Shown here: positions 53,241-54,133 of the stretch, in pieces | How positions within the stretch are numbered: position 1 is the stretch's first letter | Layout: each line of letters opens with the position of its first letter | Assembly: GCA_031549085.1 (NCBI GenBank) | Contig: JAVBQL010000026.1 | Coordinates: 1-54,133, forward strand | Source: JAVBQL01 sp031549085 | GTDB taxonomy: Bacteria > Spirochaetota > GWE2-31-10 > MWDO01 | Reading direction: 5' to 3' | Length of the DNA stretch: 54,133 bases | Position numbers and translations under genes: made by a program | The notes under the pieces: generated by a model | Seen by the model: the letters and a program-made list of their open reading frames with translations, nothing else | What the model was told of the DNA's origin: nothing | Database searches by the model: none

Positions 53241-53429
53241 TCAAACATTTCTAAAATGCAATAACTTTTTAAATAGCAGCTCAAAGTCCACTCCATGTTT
53301 TCTCTCATATCTCTCTTTTCTCTCAACCAAACTATTATCCTTTACAATTTCTCCTGTCATTGCATTATTTCGATTTTTATCAATATGTTCTTTCTTTGCG
53401 GTATTAGGATTCTCTACTCCTTGATTTGC
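53241..53429 (-). pseudogene. ORF remnant F2 between membrane paralogues 2 and 1
   Basis: Open frame of 62 codons without a start until ATG 53360 (39 codons): TGEIVKDNSLVERKERYERK then HGVDFELLFKKLLHFRNV. The upstream part (GVENPNTAKKEHIDKNRNNA) is also open and begins with an AAGGAG-containing leader. Similar to F1. It looks like the C-terminal piece of a larger protein, left between two membrane protein genes. Confidence 0.45.
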
Positions 53430-53458
53430 TTAAATGTTAATTTTACAATCAAGAATAA

Positions 53459-53989
53459 TCAAAATAGACCTGGACTAACTTTTATAAATAAAACAAATAA
53501 GATTATTGATATAATTATTGATATAGATGTTATTATTACCCAATTTTTTAGTTTTAGTGGTTGGTTTTTACGAATAATATTATCAAAAAAAATGGCTATG
53601 AAAAAAAAGAAAACAAAAATAGAGACAAAAATAGATTGGAGTAGAAAATAGCTAGTTATATTAGGCAATAAATAATCTTTTTTATTTCCCCTAATCCCAT
53701 AATAAAACATAAAAGAATAAAAACAAATTAAAAAAAACACAAAAAAGTTAATTACCCCAAAAATAATATACAAAACATTATTTTCATATTTTTCCAACCT
53801 TCGTATGAAAACAAACCTAATCATTTGAGGGTAAAGGAAGAACATAAAAATAAAAACTATAAAATGAAAAATATATATTTCATTTGGGTATCCAAGAAAA
53901 AACATACATATTAGAGATGGCAAAAATATGAGAGCAGATGCAATCAGCGGCAAAGCAACTTTTACCGCTGATTTAATTTTATCTTTCAT
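53459..53989 (-). CDS. Membrane protein paralogue 2 of a tandem array
   Basis: 176 residues from ATG 53989 (upstream start at 54007 rejected because the leader TTTGATCTATCATATTCTT is conserved with paralogue 1). Opens MKDKIKSAVKVALPLIASAL, and then hydrophobic helices with FMFFLYPQMIRFVFIRR, VINFFVFFLICFYSFMFYYG and SIFVFFFFIAIFFDNIIRK, ending FIKVSPGLF. Same plan and length as paralogue 1. Unknown function. Confidence 0.7.
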   Translation of the reverse strand: MKDKIKSAVKVALPLIASALIFLPSLICMFFLGYPNEIYIFHFIVFIFMFFLYPQMIRFVFIRRLEKYENNVLYIIFGVINFFVFFLICFYSFMFYYGIRGNKKDYLLPNITSYFLLQSIFVSIFVFFFFIAIFFDNIIRKNQPLKLKNWVIITSISIIISIILFVLFIKVSPGLF

Positions 53990-54031
53990 AAGAATATGAT
54001 AGATCAAATATCTCTACTAATCAATAATAAT

Positions 54032-54133
54032 CAAAAGAATTTTGGATAGCTATTTATCATAAAAATAGTTATAGATATTGTTATAGCTGCAGAAGTAAGT
54101 GTAATTATCAGCCAATTTTTTGCGAATAAAATA
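54032..54133 (-). CDS. Membrane protein paralogue 3 (partial, runs off the window)
   Basis: Only the C-terminal 33 residues are inside the window: FAKNWLIITLTSAAITISIT, then ending INSYPKFF. This closely matches the end of paralogue 1 (FAKNWLIITLISAVITIAVT). The rest lies beyond the right edge. It is the third member of the array, about 40 bases upstream of paralogue 2, with no ORF remnant between them. Confidence 0.7.

Noticed and set aside
53295..53651. Overlapping plus-strand open frames near the right edge
   Set aside because: Antisense to the membrane paralogues and ORF remnants, whose reading frames are conserved between copies on the minus strand.
1..54133. tRNA, rRNA, CRISPR or transposase genes
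   Set aside because: No cloverleaf with a GTTC-type arm, no regularly spaced repeats and no transposase motifs were seen by eye; a tRNAscan or CRISPR search could still find a missed tRNA.

Overview
This is an AT-rich chromosomal window from what looks like an anaerobic or facultative bacterium with two membranes. An outer-membrane beta-barrel protein, several lipoproteins, an Rnf complex, a PilZ protein, a chemotaxis receptor and a CsgG-like protein together suggest Spirochaetota. That placement comes from general resemblance, not a search, and is only moderately secure. No tRNA, rRNA, CRISPR array, phage module or recognisable transposase was seen. Several promoters are close to the sigma-70 consensus (TTGACA, 16-18 bp, TATAAT-like), and several genes start with TTG or GTG.

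Layout. 0.4-2.1 kb: ruvA-ruvB on the minus strand. 2.5-6.5 kb (minus): a 59-residue winged-helix protein, a chemotaxis receptor, a PilZ protein and an exported nitroreductase-like protein. 6.9-8.7 kb (plus): a BtuF-like lipoprotein and an unknown secreted protein. 8.9-13.4 kb (plus): a duplicated DUF1538 membrane protein, a three-module PII-like protein and citrate synthase, apparently one transcription unit. 13.6-17.5 kb (plus): a receiver/histidine-kinase hybrid and a GH31 alpha-glucosidase. 17.5-21.9 kb (minus): hpf-ptsH, a radical-SAM activase and pyruvate kinase. 22.3-28.2 kb (plus): an isoprenylcysteine-methyltransferase-like protein, ClpB and two paralogous lipoproteins. 28.3-36.5 kb (minus): an Omp85-like barrel, then rnfCDGEAB followed by folC. 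36.9-40.2 kb (minus): a PhoU-like protein, an AMMECR1 protein, a TlpA-like thioredoxin and purB. 40.4-43.5 kb (minus): an M23 peptidase and a WG-repeat protein. 43.7-44.1 kb (minus): a small EamA-like transporter. 44.2-51.1 kb (plus): a giant alpha-2-macroglobulin with a polytopic membrane N-terminus, and an UlaG-like lipoprotein. 51.7-52.3 kb (plus): a CsgG-like gene with an A8 frameshift at its start. 52.5 kb to the right edge (minus): a tandem array of paralogous membrane proteins interleaved with small ORF remnants.

Metabolic theme: pyruvate kinase, citrate synthase, GH31, HPr and the Rnf ion pump fit a carbohydrate-using fermentative or anaerobic lifestyle with ferredoxin:NAD coupled ion transport.

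The most unusual feature is the intergenic DNA. At least seven elements share one architecture: a long hairpin whose outer and inner stems differ in sequence between copies but stay complementary, around an almost invariant internal loop (CAAAG on one strand, CGAC on the other). Two further repeat families accompany them in intergenic repeat islands: a purine/pyrimidine-armed element with an exchangeable hairpin tip, and a composite GC-rich hairpin plus CAAAAAGGACGTGG unit. I know of no described family with this pattern.
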